From Bactericera cockerelli (lineage: Eukaryota; Arthropoda; Insecta; Hemiptera; Triozidae), in assembly GCA_024516035.1 (NCBI GenBank), contig CM044956.1:23932883-23996882 (forward strand): a stretch of DNA of 64,000 nt, in the 5' to 3' direction. Under the pieces are notes generated by a model, which was given only the letters and a program-made list of their open reading frames with translations, was not told the origin of the DNA and did no database searches. This document shows positions 52,592-63,212 of this stretch, in pieces (position 1 is the stretch's first letter; every line of letters begins with the position of its first letter). The position numbers and the translations under genes were made by a program.

Positions 52592-53884
52592 ATAATTTAT
52601 TTTTATTTTATAAACAATTGGACCAATTTACATTTTTTTTTACAATGAACATGGTAACAATTTGTGAAATAAATATAAACAAAGACTGATCAAGGGTGGT
52701 GATACAGTGATACATGTTTGTCTATTGGGGGGCAAGATAGAGCAGGGCTATCGCCATATGTTGGGGTGTTGAAATCACGTAACGCGAAAAACTTGGTCGC
52801 GACGCCTTGCTTCGGTAGCAATAAGAGCATAAATAACAATAAGGGCGGATGATTAAAAACACTGCAAGTTAAATTAGTAACAACTAAAGAGAGTAGAGTT
52901 TATTGATGAAAGCACAATTAATTTACACGTGTAACTTAGTAAATATGAAATTATACAAGTTTTGAGTTATGAGTTATTAAAGTGGACTGTATGATTTAGA
53001 TGATGAAAAGGTCTGAGCTATGCCAAGCAACAATTATCACCGAAGAAGTATCTTGGTGATTTAAACTGTATAGCACTTGAGGCAGTCAGAAACTCAAGTA
53101 TCAACTGGTTCCTGTTCGCGAGAGAACTTAGAGTAATTAAAAACACAGAATGAAAACTTGAGGGAAATAGAACTGGTAAACAAAATAACACTTTGTACCA
53201 AGAGGGTGATTACCGAATTGACAGTTAACGTACAACCGGGGAGCAACTGCTGGTGAGTTGGAGACTAAATTATATCTGACTTGAGATTTGAGCTCAAGTC
53301 CTTAAAGAAGATTTCTTCCGAAGGGGAAATCGGCAGAAGTTTGTTCCGGCCTTTAGACTATAATCGGTAAAACCAATCAGAATCAAGGAGGAGGTCCCAA
53401 AGGTTCAAATCTTGGGGATTCCCATGAGGGGAAGTTAGAGGAAAAATTGACTAATTATTATAGTCCGTCCCTGATATTCTATGATCGAGACGGTATGTCT
53501 AAATCGATTATGTAAGATTCTTAAAAAAATAGTAACTAAAAAAGGTTACGAGGAAAAAATATGATTTATGAGGGTATGTGTCACCCAATGAACAATATTT
53601 GAGGCATTCATTTTCTGTCGCATACCGAGAAAAAGATTATAAGTAACAAATGTAAAATACCTACAAAAAGGATGCCGGAAATCGGTAATAAATGAATGGG
53701 CTATCATAAAAATATAGAAAGCGATATTAGATCTTTAAGACAAAGGACTTTTGCGGGGAAAGATCACAAGAAATATTATGTTAGGTAACATTTATTCTTG
53801 GAACTTAAAATGAATCTCGTGAGAAATTATGTTTGGGAAAAAACCCAAATTGTGTTCGGTTGAAAGACTGTACAATGTTTGTAG
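52592..53884. mobile_element. 1.3 kb unclassified insertion
   Basis: Defined by comparison with copy 1, which reads straight through at 32080. It contains an inverted LINE 3' fragment at about 52675-52700 (GATCAAGGGTGGTGATAC). From about 52759 a sequence starts TGTTGGGGTGTTGAAATCAC and might be a long terminal repeat, but no matching end or target duplication could be confirmed. No coding capacity seen. Confidence 0.5.
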
Positions 53885-55099
53885 TTTATTGATAAACTAC
53901 AAACATGATACATTCTGCAACACAGGACATGAAATGAAAAGAACCCAAAAGAATATGTAGCGAACCAAGGGCGAGGTTTAAAGCTTGTGGCTTTCTCTTC
54001 CACCGAACAAATTGATCGCCTTGTTATTTTAACTATTAGATTTGATTGATATAGTTGGTTAATAGAACTAATTGTACTCAGAAAATTTTCATTTATAACT
54101 TGCAGTTGGCACAAAAATAGTCACACAGACCGCTTCAGGCATCGAGTGTTCTTCAAAATGCAATAGCGCCCAGATTCAAAATTTGAAAGATGTGTTTCTC
54201 TCCTTCTGGTGCCGTTTGATAAGGTGTATCTCATTCGTTCCTTCACGCGTCTGAAAGAACTTTGTATTTATTGAAACAAAATAGCAAAGGGTATTTTTTT
54301 ACCTAGTGATACGCAGAATTGCAATTGTAGAAGTACTCTAAATTCACGAAAGGGAAAAAAGGGAAAAATCAAATTTTAGAAAAGTATTGAACTTATGATT
54401 AAATATCTCTCTGGTCTTTCAATATTTTTTTATGCAACCAACTGCATTCGAAGGGAAATATGCATGACTATCCATACATGAAGTCAAAAATTACTTACTG
54501 GCTACCATTTCTTTAGAAACGTGCATCGATCTAAGTGACCTCTAGACCTGTGGGAAAAACAGGGATTTGGCCATAACTCTTTAACGAAGCAAAATGCCCC
54601 ACTGCAAGTTTCGCTCATATGATAGTCCACGGTGGGCTGAACCTACCCTCAAAATATTTGCATCTGTATACGGGACACCCTGTAGAGACCAAAGATGTAC
54701 AAGATATGAAACTCACTAAGACCATCAATGCAGGGTTAGACTAAGACCATCACCCAAGCTATACTATACAGTTTAACACAACATCTCTCTTTACATCATT
54801 TGGACAGATTAAATAGCAAAATTTCATTATCTGCATTCTCGGGTGGACAAACATAATGGACCCTACAAAGATCAGCTAAGTAGGTATATTTTGGAGAAAG
54901 ATAATTATCTCAATAATTTTAATCCTTTTCCCTCTAACTCGATGCAGTGAGCCACTAACTTTCACCAAAGCAACAACTAAACCGGTCTGCTCCCGAAATT
55001 CAGAAATAAATCTAGAACTGAAAGTTTCCAAATTAAATTAAGAATTTACATTGGAATTCCTGATGTTTTTATTTTTCCTTGAAATCATCAGCCTTTTAA

Positions 55100-57956
55100 A
55101 ATTTTAGACCATGACATTCTTCTTTAAATGATGAATGATAATACTTCTTCCACCTTTTCTTCAGAAGATGTTTTAAGCCGTATCCCATGTCCTCATTCTC
55201 CAAATCGCACTTTTGTAAGCGAGAGAACATTGCAAGTTCATTTGAGAAAAAAGCACTTGGTTGCAGATGTTGCTGAAATTGACGAAATCGAAGAGCTCAA
55301 ACAAAATTTAATCACAGCTAAGTCCCGAATACAAGTCTTAAGAAGAGTTCCTAAAGGAGCACGTCATATAGTAGCAGACAAATTTTCCAATGTTATTAAA
55401 AAATGTGTTCAAACAAATACTATATAAGATTGGTCACAACTTTTGTTGTTTTCATACATCGTTTTCCACACTGACGGAGACAAAAAAAATCTTTAACAAA
55501 TAAAATTAAAGAAAATATTGCAAGTTTTACATTTAACCCTCCGACAAAATCAAAATCGAAGAAGTCCACACCTTTATCTTTATCAAAAAGGATTGAAGCC
55601 AAAGTTGAAGATTTTGATATAAAAGGAGCTGTTCGCGTTCTTAGTTCGGATGATTCTCTTGCCCCGTACAACGACACAAACCTACAATTATTGCAAAGCA
55701 AACACCCCGTTCCTCAAAATGAATTGAAATATCCAGATCCCCCTAATGAAAATGATGTTTCATTGGTTTCTCAGAAAAGCTTGTGCAATCCGGAATTTCA
55801 TCTTTTCAAAATGGTTCTCCTGGTGGCATGGACGGTTTTCGACCCCAGTTCTTGAAAGATATTACTTCGTTTTCATGTGGAGAAAATGGCAAGAAAGTCC
55901 TATCTGCTTTGACGGATCTATGCAATTTTATGTTATCTGGTCGTGTGAATTTGCAAATAACACCTATTCTTTTTGGGGCATCACTCTGTGCTTTGAATAA
56001 GAAGGATGGTGGTTTGCGACCAATAGCAGTGGGAAGCGTTTTTAGAAGACTTGCTGCTAAAGTTGCCGCGCGGTGCGTACAGAATGATTTAATTAATTAT
56101 CTTTCACCTTCTCAGTTGGGTGTGGCCGTGAAGAAAGGATGTGAAGTTGCTGTACATGCTATAAGGACATATGTGACTCAATTGGAGAACAGAAACAAAC
56201 TGTTGTTGAAAATTGACTTTTCCAATGCATTTAACAGTATATCTCGTGATGTCATGCTTCAAGAAGTGAAAAAGAAAGTGCCGCCTCTTTATCCATTCCT
56301 AGATCAATGCTACCGAAATCCATCTTTTTTATTTTTCGGTAAAGATATTGTTTTATCTCAAACAGGTTGCCATCAAGGTGATCCCTGTGGCCCTCTTCTG
56401 TTCAGCCTCACAGTTCATCCAATTGTTACATCCATCACATCAGAGCTGAACAGTTGGTATCTTGATGATGCGGTCATTGCTGACACTCCTGATAAAGTTT
56501 TGGAAAACTTCACAAAAATCGTTGAAATGGCAAGCAAAATAGGACTCGAAATAAATCCAGACAAGTGTGAGTTGTATTCTTGTTCAAAGTCAATTGATAG
56601 TAAGTCCACAACTTCAATACTATTTCACCTGGTATCCGCGTCATAAATGATGCGGAACTCAGCTTGCTGGGTTCTCCGGTTCTTGATGCTGGATTTTCAA
56701 GTTTTATGACACCAAAAATTGACAAATTAAAACTTCTCATATCTCGTCTAGAAGAAATTAACGCGCATGTCAGCTATGTGCTTTTGAAGAACTGTCTACT
56801 TATTCCAAAAATGACCTATCTAATGAGAACGAGTCCTCTATGGAAATTCAAAGATATAATAGAGTCTATCGATAAACTTTTATATGACTCATTAGAATCT
56901 ATTTTAAATACACGTTTAAACGAAGATCAATGGACTATGGCGACACTTGCTATAAAGAAAGGCGGAATTGGATTACGCAAGATCAGTGAACTCGCTCTTC
57001 CAGCTTTCCTCAGCTCTCTTCATGGTGTGCAGGACTTGATGTCTCAGATACTCTCTTTTATGGATAATCAAGTTCATGTTCAATCTTTGAATGAAGTTAT
57101 GGATGTCTGGAAAAGTAAATTCAGAAATCAATTGCCCAAAGACATGCAATTTCAAAAAAGTTGGGATGAAATCAGCACTAATATGATCATTGAAGAAAAG
57201 TTGAATTTTATAAGTGATTCAGAAAACACACGTTTTTTGGCATTGAAAGCCAGTGAATCTGGTGCCTGGCTCCATGCATATCCTTCGAAAAACATTGGGA
57301 CACAAATGGATAACTTGTCCTTCAGAACTTGTATTGCTCTCCGTTTGGGTTGTTCCATAATGAAGAAACATCAATGTGAATGTGGAACTACTGTTCAGGA
57401 TAATGGTCATCATGGACTAAGCTGCCAAAAGAGTAAAGGTCGTTTTCCTCGTCACTCAGAATTGAATGATATAATACATCGAGCTTTAACATCAATCAAT
57501 ATTCCCTCCACTCTTGAACCAGTTGGACTATCTCGAAGTGATGGGAAACCACCCGATGGCATGACTCTTGTGCCGTGGAACAAAGGAAAAGTTATGGTCT
57601 GGGACTGCACTTGTGTAGACACCCTGGCGGCCTCATACTTGTCGAGAACCAAAGAAACTTGTGGAGCCGCAGCAGAGGAAGCCAGTGAAAGAAAAACCAA
57701 GAAGTACCGATGCATCGTGGATCAAAACTATTTGTTCATACCCTTAGCTTTCGAAACTCTAGGACCATGGTGCATTGAGGCCAAAAAGATTGTTGAGTAC
57801 ATTGGTAACAAACTGACAATGATAACGGGCAGCTCCAGGGCCAAAGTGTACCTGAAGCAACGGATTTCCCTCGCTATTCAACGAGGGAATGCAACATCGA
57901 TTTTGGGTACACTGCCTAGTGGGAAATCTTTGGAAGAGATATTTCAAATTGACTAG
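55100..57956 (+). pseudogene. RLE-type non-LTR retrotransposon ORF (R2-like group), frameshifted
   Basis: Four consecutive segments read as one protein. Segment 1 (55128-55427) has a C2H2-type finger, CPHSPNRTFVSERTLQVHLR KKH. Segment 2 (about 55480-55775) has DIKGAVRVLSSDDSLAPYND. Segment 3 (55783-56640) is the RT core, with SPGGMDGFRPQFL, LLKIDFSNAFNSISRD (first catalytic Asp), TGCHQGDPCGPLLFSL and SWYLDDAV (YLDD). Segment 4 (about 56640-57956) has the thumb, a Cys/His knuckle (CECGTTVQDNGHHGLSCQ) and a PD-(D/E)xK-like endonuclease, PPDGMTLVPWNKGKVMVWDC. Frames change at about 55430, 55775 and 56615. An N-terminal finger with a C-terminal knuckle plus restriction-like endonuclease is the layout of the R2/RLE group. 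The target site is not evident. The long intact segments suggest a fairly recent copy. Confidence 0.82.
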
Positions 57957-57959
57957 TGG

Positions 57960-58905
57960 TTGATTTATTTTATGAAATACAATAAAAATTTAGTTACATT
58001 CGTTATCGATTCAAAGAAAAACACAGCTTCACAATTTTTCTAGAAATTCTTTAAATGACAGAACACGTTACTACTCTGACTGGCATCTACAATGCAACAT
58101 GCAACTGAATACTGAAAACTGAAGGTTCTCGAATTGGTTTCGGCAGTGAAACAAATTAACCCTTGATGGGTAGGTAACTCAAATATTATTAACCTTTTAT
58201 TGTTCGTCCTCAACAATCCGTATAATGTCAACTTCAGATAGTCATCATTGGTTACAGAATTAACGAGAAAAAAATAAGACAGCTATCCTTGAAATTTTTC
58301 AATTAAGAAAATATGAAAATATTAACCTAATTTACGAACTGTGAATTTTGTGACGTCATGGTCACGAGTGGGGGGTCACTAATGGATAGCCATAACCTCT
58401 GTTTTCCGAATGTACTGAAATTCCTAAATGAACTTTTTCGTTACTTTTTTTAATCGTTATTCTCCATTTGTATTGTGAATAATCGTGTTGAATTTTTGCA
58501 CACAATTTCTTTTTTTTTTTTTTACAAACAATAAATCACCCCATCAGCGAGTATTGTGGAATTTCCCGAGACAGAGAAAGAGAGAGAGGAGCTTTTAATG
58601 TAACTTTCATTTCACAAATTCTCAAATTAGAAATGATAAATAACTGGCTACTTGTCAAATATAAATACACTCTGTAATTATCGCCCCACCTCTCCCGTTC
58701 TTCCTCTCCATCCTCTGTCTACTTCCCACACCATTACATGCTTCTCTCACTTCCTAACTCCCTAAAACATTTAAAGTCTATGTGAATTTTATCCCTTAAT
58801 CTTGAAATTCGTATGTTAAATTATGATCTCTCACTTTCAAGCCTTGATTTTATCTAGGGGACGAGACGTTAGGAGTAACTGAAAAGGAAAATAAATAGAG
58901 AGAGT
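57960..58905. other. Intron sequence after the retrotransposon
   Basis: The first 60 bp (ATACAATAAAAATTTAG) may be the element's 3' UTR. The rest is AT-rich and unassigned. Confidence 0.4.
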
Positions 58906-58907
58906 AG

Positions 58908-59095
58908 ACCAGGGTTCTGAATTACAATGAACAGGGAGTAGACCAGGGTTCTGAATTACAATGGACAGGGAGTAGACCAGGGTTCTGAATTACAATGAAC
59001 AGGGAGTAGACCAGGGTTCTGAATTACAATGAACAGGAAGTAGACCAGGGTTCTAAATTACAATGAACAGGGAGTAGACCAGCAGTCTATCTGAA
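58908..59095 (+). repeat. 34 bp tandem repeat, about 5.5 copies
   Basis: The unit is GGGAGTAGACCAGGGTTCTG AATTACAATGAACA. Neither strand contains a consensus 5' splice site, unlike the three arrays next to exons. Confidence 0.88.
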
Positions 59096-59103
59096 GGACT
59101 ATA

Positions 59104-59628
59104 CAGGGTGTCCGAGTTTTTTTTTTAGATACTTTCAGAAACGATTCTAGGAGTCAATATAAGAATTTTTTTCTCTCTAAGCATATACCGAGAAATGCTT
59201 CCTAAGCGAGATAAAAAGTAACAAAAAAGGTGTTTTTTATTTGAGATGATGATCTGGAATGATCTGGAAATGATCTGGAAACCCTTCGACATAGGATAGT
59301 TGCATGTTCTCAAGAAATTAGACCCGACCAATGCAGAGCAGCAACACAATCACTGGTGGAAAGGGCAAATGTGTGCTTACAGAATGGTGGAAAAACAGTT
59401 TGAACACTTGCTGTGAGAATTCTTATGATGAAAATAATATTACCATCATCAGTTACAGTGGCAGTATATTAAAATAAAAATATATCTCAAATAAAAAAAC
59501 ACCTTTTTTGTTACTTTTTATCTCGCTTAGGAAGCATTTCTCGGTATATGCTTAGAGAGAAAAAAAGTCTTATATTGACTCCTAGAATCGTTTCTGAAAG
59601 TATCTAAAAAAAAAACTCGGACACCCTG
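59104..59628. mobile_element. Mariner-like element, 525 bp
   Basis: The ends CAGGGTGTCCGAGTTTTTTT and their reverse complement are flanked by TA, with inverted arms of about 145 bp (TAGATACTTTCAGAAACGAT, ATACCGAGAAATGCTTCCTA). Between the arms lies the C-terminus of a transposase on the + strand. Confidence 0.86.
59272..59416 (+). pseudogene. Mariner-like transposase C-terminus
   Basis: DLETLRHRIVACSQEIRPDQ, CRAATQSLVERANVCLQNGG K; after a one-base insertion in an A run the frame continues to QFEHLL and TGA. 'L..RI..AC..I.P......SL..R...C...GG..FEHLL-stop' is the usual end of mariner-like transposases. Confidence 0.72.
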
Positions 59629-59629
59629 T

Positions 59630-60448
59630 ATAATTATAATATAACTCTTTGCCATTGCTATCAAAGCTGCATCTGATTTAGGAGAAGACAAATAAGAACA
59701 TAAAGATTTATGGCGAAGTAGAGAAAAATTAAAGAAGAACCGTCTCTTAACAACTTGGAACCTACTGACAAAAAAATAGAATAATCAATTAATCATAAAT
59801 ATATAAGACATTATAATCTCTAAATAGAAGTTGGAAGTCCTATGCAGACAGTTACCGAGGATAATATAGAAAAATCCTCACAATTTAGTGAACAAATAAA
59901 AAAAAAAGTTGAAGGAAAAATAACTCATGAAACTTGCGAAGAAACACCCAAGAAAAGCAAAAAAATTGTGCTCGAATTTGTTTTAAACAAATGGAGAAAA
60001 TTAATCCATTGGGGACATGGAACTCAAATTTCGATGAAATATTTGTTTCCGAAATTGCTTCAGAATAAAAGAGGAAATATGGGAATACTGAATACTCTAC
60101 CCATATCTAATATATTTATGTACTATGACCTATTTGTTATTTGTAGTTTCATATAGGAAGGTAACGATTCTTCATACTGGGGGAACCTGAAGTAGGTATA
60201 TGGACATAAATCCTCATTAGTTGAATGAATACATAATATATAAGTAAGGAAACACCATATTCGTATCGAAAAATATTAGAAATAGATCCAAAGAAAAATA
60301 TGTTTTTACGTAATGTCAAAAAAATATAAAAAAGAATAATTTCAAAAATAAAAATTAAACGGTATATCTCTAGCTGTGTTTGTACAAAAATAGTTTACAA
60401 GAATAGTTAATAATAAATATGCAAAGAAAAAGTTGGGCTAAAACTTAC
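59630..60448. other. Intron sequence, nothing recognised
   Basis: One 104-codon open frame (59842-60156) is Lys/Glu-rich, then hydrophobic, with no family signature. AT-rich overall. Confidence 0.4.
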
Positions 60449-60570
60449 TTTCTTAGACCAGATGATGGTGGGTACAGGGTTGCCGGATGCCTTGCACTCG
60501 AGGGTGATGGTGCCACCCTTCCTGACGGTCAGCTGTCCATTGGAGGGGGAGGTGCGGATGCTGGGGGGAA
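60449..60570 (-). CDS. Klingon-like Ig/Fn3 protein: start of Ig domain 2 (first exon visible)
   Basis: The acceptor is CTTATGTCCGCAG and the donor AAGAAA|GTAAGT. Two bases complete a Val codon from the upstream exon beyond the window. Forty residues follow: PPSIRTSPSNGQLTVRKGGT, ITLECKASGNPVPTIIWSKK. VPPSIR opens the domain, LECKASGNPVP holds the B-strand Cys, and IIWSKK has the strand C Trp. Klingon/lachesin-type proteins carry three Ig domains, so the signal peptide and Ig1 should lie upstream (beyond 64000 on this strand). The donor is strong but not amplified. The intron to 49156 is 11.3 kb. Confidence 0.94.
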
Positions 60571-61346
60571 CTGCGGACATAAGAGGATAATGTTGGGAAT
60601 TGTGGACAGACAGACAGTCTTGAAAAGTCAATGTTGCAATGATAGCCCAGGCAAATTAGTGCTCTAGCGTCAAAAAATTGCTCAATAGCTGGAAATCGTT
60701 TTAAACCCTTAAAGGGGTCCTGAATAATGGGTATATGAGTTTGCGACGGATTTTAGGTTGTGCTTCCGAGTTTAGGGCCTAAATAGTGCAAATTTTTTGC
60801 ACTTTTTTAAAATTGCGCTTATAACTCAAAATGTATTTATTCTACAGAAAATTTTACTCAGTTCTTATTAAAGGAACATAAAATTATGCGTCTAATGACG
60901 TTTGAATCATTAAAAAAGGTTAAGCCGTTCAGCCACAATCGCTCCTCAAAGATGGGTGGTTTTTTCAAACATAGCTCAAATTTTGAAAATTCTCAACTTT
61001 TAACGCCTGTAAGTCAAAAAGGACTGCACCAATTGAAAAATTTAATAGAATCGAACTTGTAGAAAATGTAATTTTAAGTAAAATACTGTTTGAAATTTGA
61101 AATTTGCTCACTCCAGTGCTGAGATATGATTTTTCGTCCCTAGCGCCAAATTTCCGCTAAGGCAGTGCAACGCAAGAAACTTCATCTGAACTCTAAAATT
61201 CTCATATTCTTACAACTTTTCAAGCAAAACTGAACGTAATCTATTGAATTCAGTCGAATAGGTAATTTAAAATTTTGAGAAACTTGCACTGAATTTTACT
61301 AAGATTTTCACTGAACATGTTGTGATTTCAAGACAGCTGGCACACT

Positions 61347-61919
61347 ATGGAGGATGTAACTTGTTTTATATGCGGGAACATTGTGCAAGAAGGAGCGGAT
61401 AGAGGAATATTAAAGGAAAAGTCACTTCGAACGTTTATTGAGGCCAGCAGGAGGAGGAATGATGGGCATCACACGTGGTTACAGACTCAGAAATCTGTTA
61501 TACTTCACGAGAAGTGTCGCAAAGGTGCCTACACGAAGGAGTCAAATTTTGTAAAGGCCGAAAAAGAAGCAGGAAACGCAAGCCGTGTGACAAGAGGCCG
61601 TGAGGAAATACCAAAATTCAACTTTAAGGAGCTCTGCTTCTACTGTGGAAAAGATGCCTCTGAAAGCTTCAAGGTTAAACAGAAAAAGCTTCCTCTTCAT
61701 AGACGTGAAATTCAGACACAAGAAATAATGCAAAAAATTAAAGGTTCTGCAATTGCCAGAGGAGATGAAATGGGGGCGGTGGTATTGCGTAAGATGGCAA
61801 CTGAATCAGACCTCGTAGCCGCTGAAGGCAAGTACGATTCTTGTCGTGGTATGTTCTTTAATTCACGCCCATCTATGGATCCTGATGCAGCTCAAGGTAT
61901 ATCTGGACGAGGGGAGTGA
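61347..61919 (+). CDS. Transposon-borne protein with two Cys pairs (N-terminal part of an uncharacterised family)
   Basis: 190 codons from MEDVTCFICGNIVQEGADRG to GISGRGE. A CFICG pair, HEKCRKGAYTK, a second pair (LCFYCGKDA) and SDLVAAEGKYDSCRGMF give a His/Cys spacing like two treble-clef or zinc-ribbon units. From memory, 'C..C......K...L......H.....VH..CR..Y' followed by 'FDWKE.CLFCG' and 'DLVAAD.KYH..C' is the N-terminal part of the same arthropod transposon-protein family whose C-terminal part appears decayed at 8380-9721. The frame is intact but short; the rest of the protein is absent. Function unknown. Confidence 0.6.
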   Translation: MEDVTCFICGNIVQEGADRGILKEKSLRTFIEASRRRNDGHHTWLQTQKSVILHEKCRKGAYTKESNFVKAEKEAGNASRVTRGREEIPKFNFKELCFYCGKDASESFKVKQKKLPLHRREIQTQEIMQKIKGSAIARGDEMGAVVLRKMATESDLVAAEGKYDSCRGMFFNSRPSMDPDAAQGISGRGE

Positions 61920-62548
61920 ATTAATGTAGTAACTGGGGCTTTGAAGCCGAAAGACCTAAGTTTCCCAGTTACTGGGGTTTAACGAAGAAAAGGCCGCTGG
62001 TTCAATAACGCTACTACGAAAGGTGTAGGTGTATTAAAGAGTATTAAATTTACACGGAAAGATAAAAGGAAGAAATAAACTACTACTATGAAATGAGATT
62101 GGATGATCTTACCTTGAGTACTTGTACCAAGTACTTACGCCTTTAGAAGGGGATCAAAGGTGGTAGATCGAGGAAGGAGAGAAGACGTACCCTGACCACT
62201 GGTTGTTACAATCTGAACGAGGCATCGTCGTTCCCAATCTATCGTACCGAATCTCTGGCTTTCTTTGTAAGATCATATGATATGCCTATCATCTGATATC
62301 GAAGTGTTATCTCTAACAGTTAGGGGCGTAGAGATCGAGTGATATGCGCGGGGTAAGTTTGGAGTCAATTCAAACTGGAGTCACATGGCGTGAACAGGGA
62401 GAGTTCGCTCAAACTGGTCACTAGTGGGATTGATTTCACCTTCAGTATGGAGGTTCTAGGTACTAACGACTTCTTAGGAGTGAAGCACTGAATACCCCCC
62501 ATAGCATGGAACGTATCATGGCCTTATCATCAATAAAAATTCATTAAC

Positions 62549-62836
62549 TCAATTCGTATATGACAACGCCGATATAAACATGGATACCATTGATGGCCAT
62601 GAAAAGTGGTTCACTCCTAAGAAGTAGAAGCAGAGCTCCTTGAAGTTGAATTTTGGTATTTCCTCACGGCCTCTTGTCACACGGCTTCCGTTTCTTGCTT
62701 CTTTTTCGGTCTTTACAGTGTTTGACTCCTTCGTGTAGACACCTTTGCGACACTTCTCGTGAAGTATAACAGATCTTTGAGTCTGTAACCACGTGTGATG
62801 CACATCATTTCTCCTCCTGCTGTCCTCAATGAACAT
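62549..62836 (-). pseudogene. Mirror copy of the 61347 open frame in the right arm
   Basis: FIEDSRRRNDVHHTWLQTQR, SVILHEKCRKGVYTKESN and FKELCFYF match residues of 61347-61919 with substitutions. The frame is lost at both ends and the N-terminal part is cut by the SINE at 62887. Confidence 0.75.
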
Positions 62837-62886
62837 TCGAAGTGACTTTTCCTTTAATATTCCTCTATCTTTGCCTTTAATATGTT

Positions 62887-63212
62887 GTAGTCACTGTAGC
62901 CGAGTGAGTTAGCGCGCTAGGCATTGCACGCATGGTGACCTGGGTTCAATTCCCAGCGGGATGGGATTTTTTCTGCTCTGTAGCTCTGTACTTGGATGTT
63001 CGGGGTCCACTCATACTTCGTGAGTCGTGAAGAAAAAAGAGTAGCTGCTTTGACATGAAGCAGCGACCAGTGGCTGAATCATAGGCACACAAATAATACA
63101 AGATATTGTAAATTAAACTGGCAAAGTTCTATGATTCTGCGCTACTCACTAAAACTGTGACATAACAACACAAAGAAAATGCATTTTTATTATTATATTA
63201 TTATTAATATTT
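62887..63212 (+). mobile_element. tRNA-derived SINE (family S1) with ATT-rich tail
   Basis: Head GTAGTCACTGTAGCCGAGTG AGTTAGCGCG with B box GGGTTCAATTCCC, body TTGGATGTTCGGGGTCCACT C and GCGACCAGTGGCTG, tail (ATT)n. It splits the mirror of GGAATATT..GCACAATGTTCC in the inverted arm. Confidence 0.88.

Larger units (their letters stand above)
50979..54682. mobile_element. TIR element T5, copy 2 (3.7 kb, with two insertions)
   Basis: Same termini and arms as 31181-33161, flanked by TA. Compared with copy 1 it contains a family A element (51239-51952) in the left arm and a 1.3 kb insertion (52592-53884), but lacks the 5S SINE. The captured SINE body (52320-52510) is shared by both copies, so it entered before they separated. 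Confidence 0.88.

Noticed and set aside
58908..59095. Fourth splice-site array
   Set aside because: The 34 bp unit has no GTAAG-type donor on either strand and no neighbouring exon.
59842..60156. Protein-coding gene of 104 codons
   Set aside because: No homology signal, AT-driven Lys/Ile composition, no splice-bounded context; left as an unassigned stretch.
60419..60667. Gly-rich + strand frame
   Set aside because: Antisense shadow of the Ig2 exon at 60449-60570.
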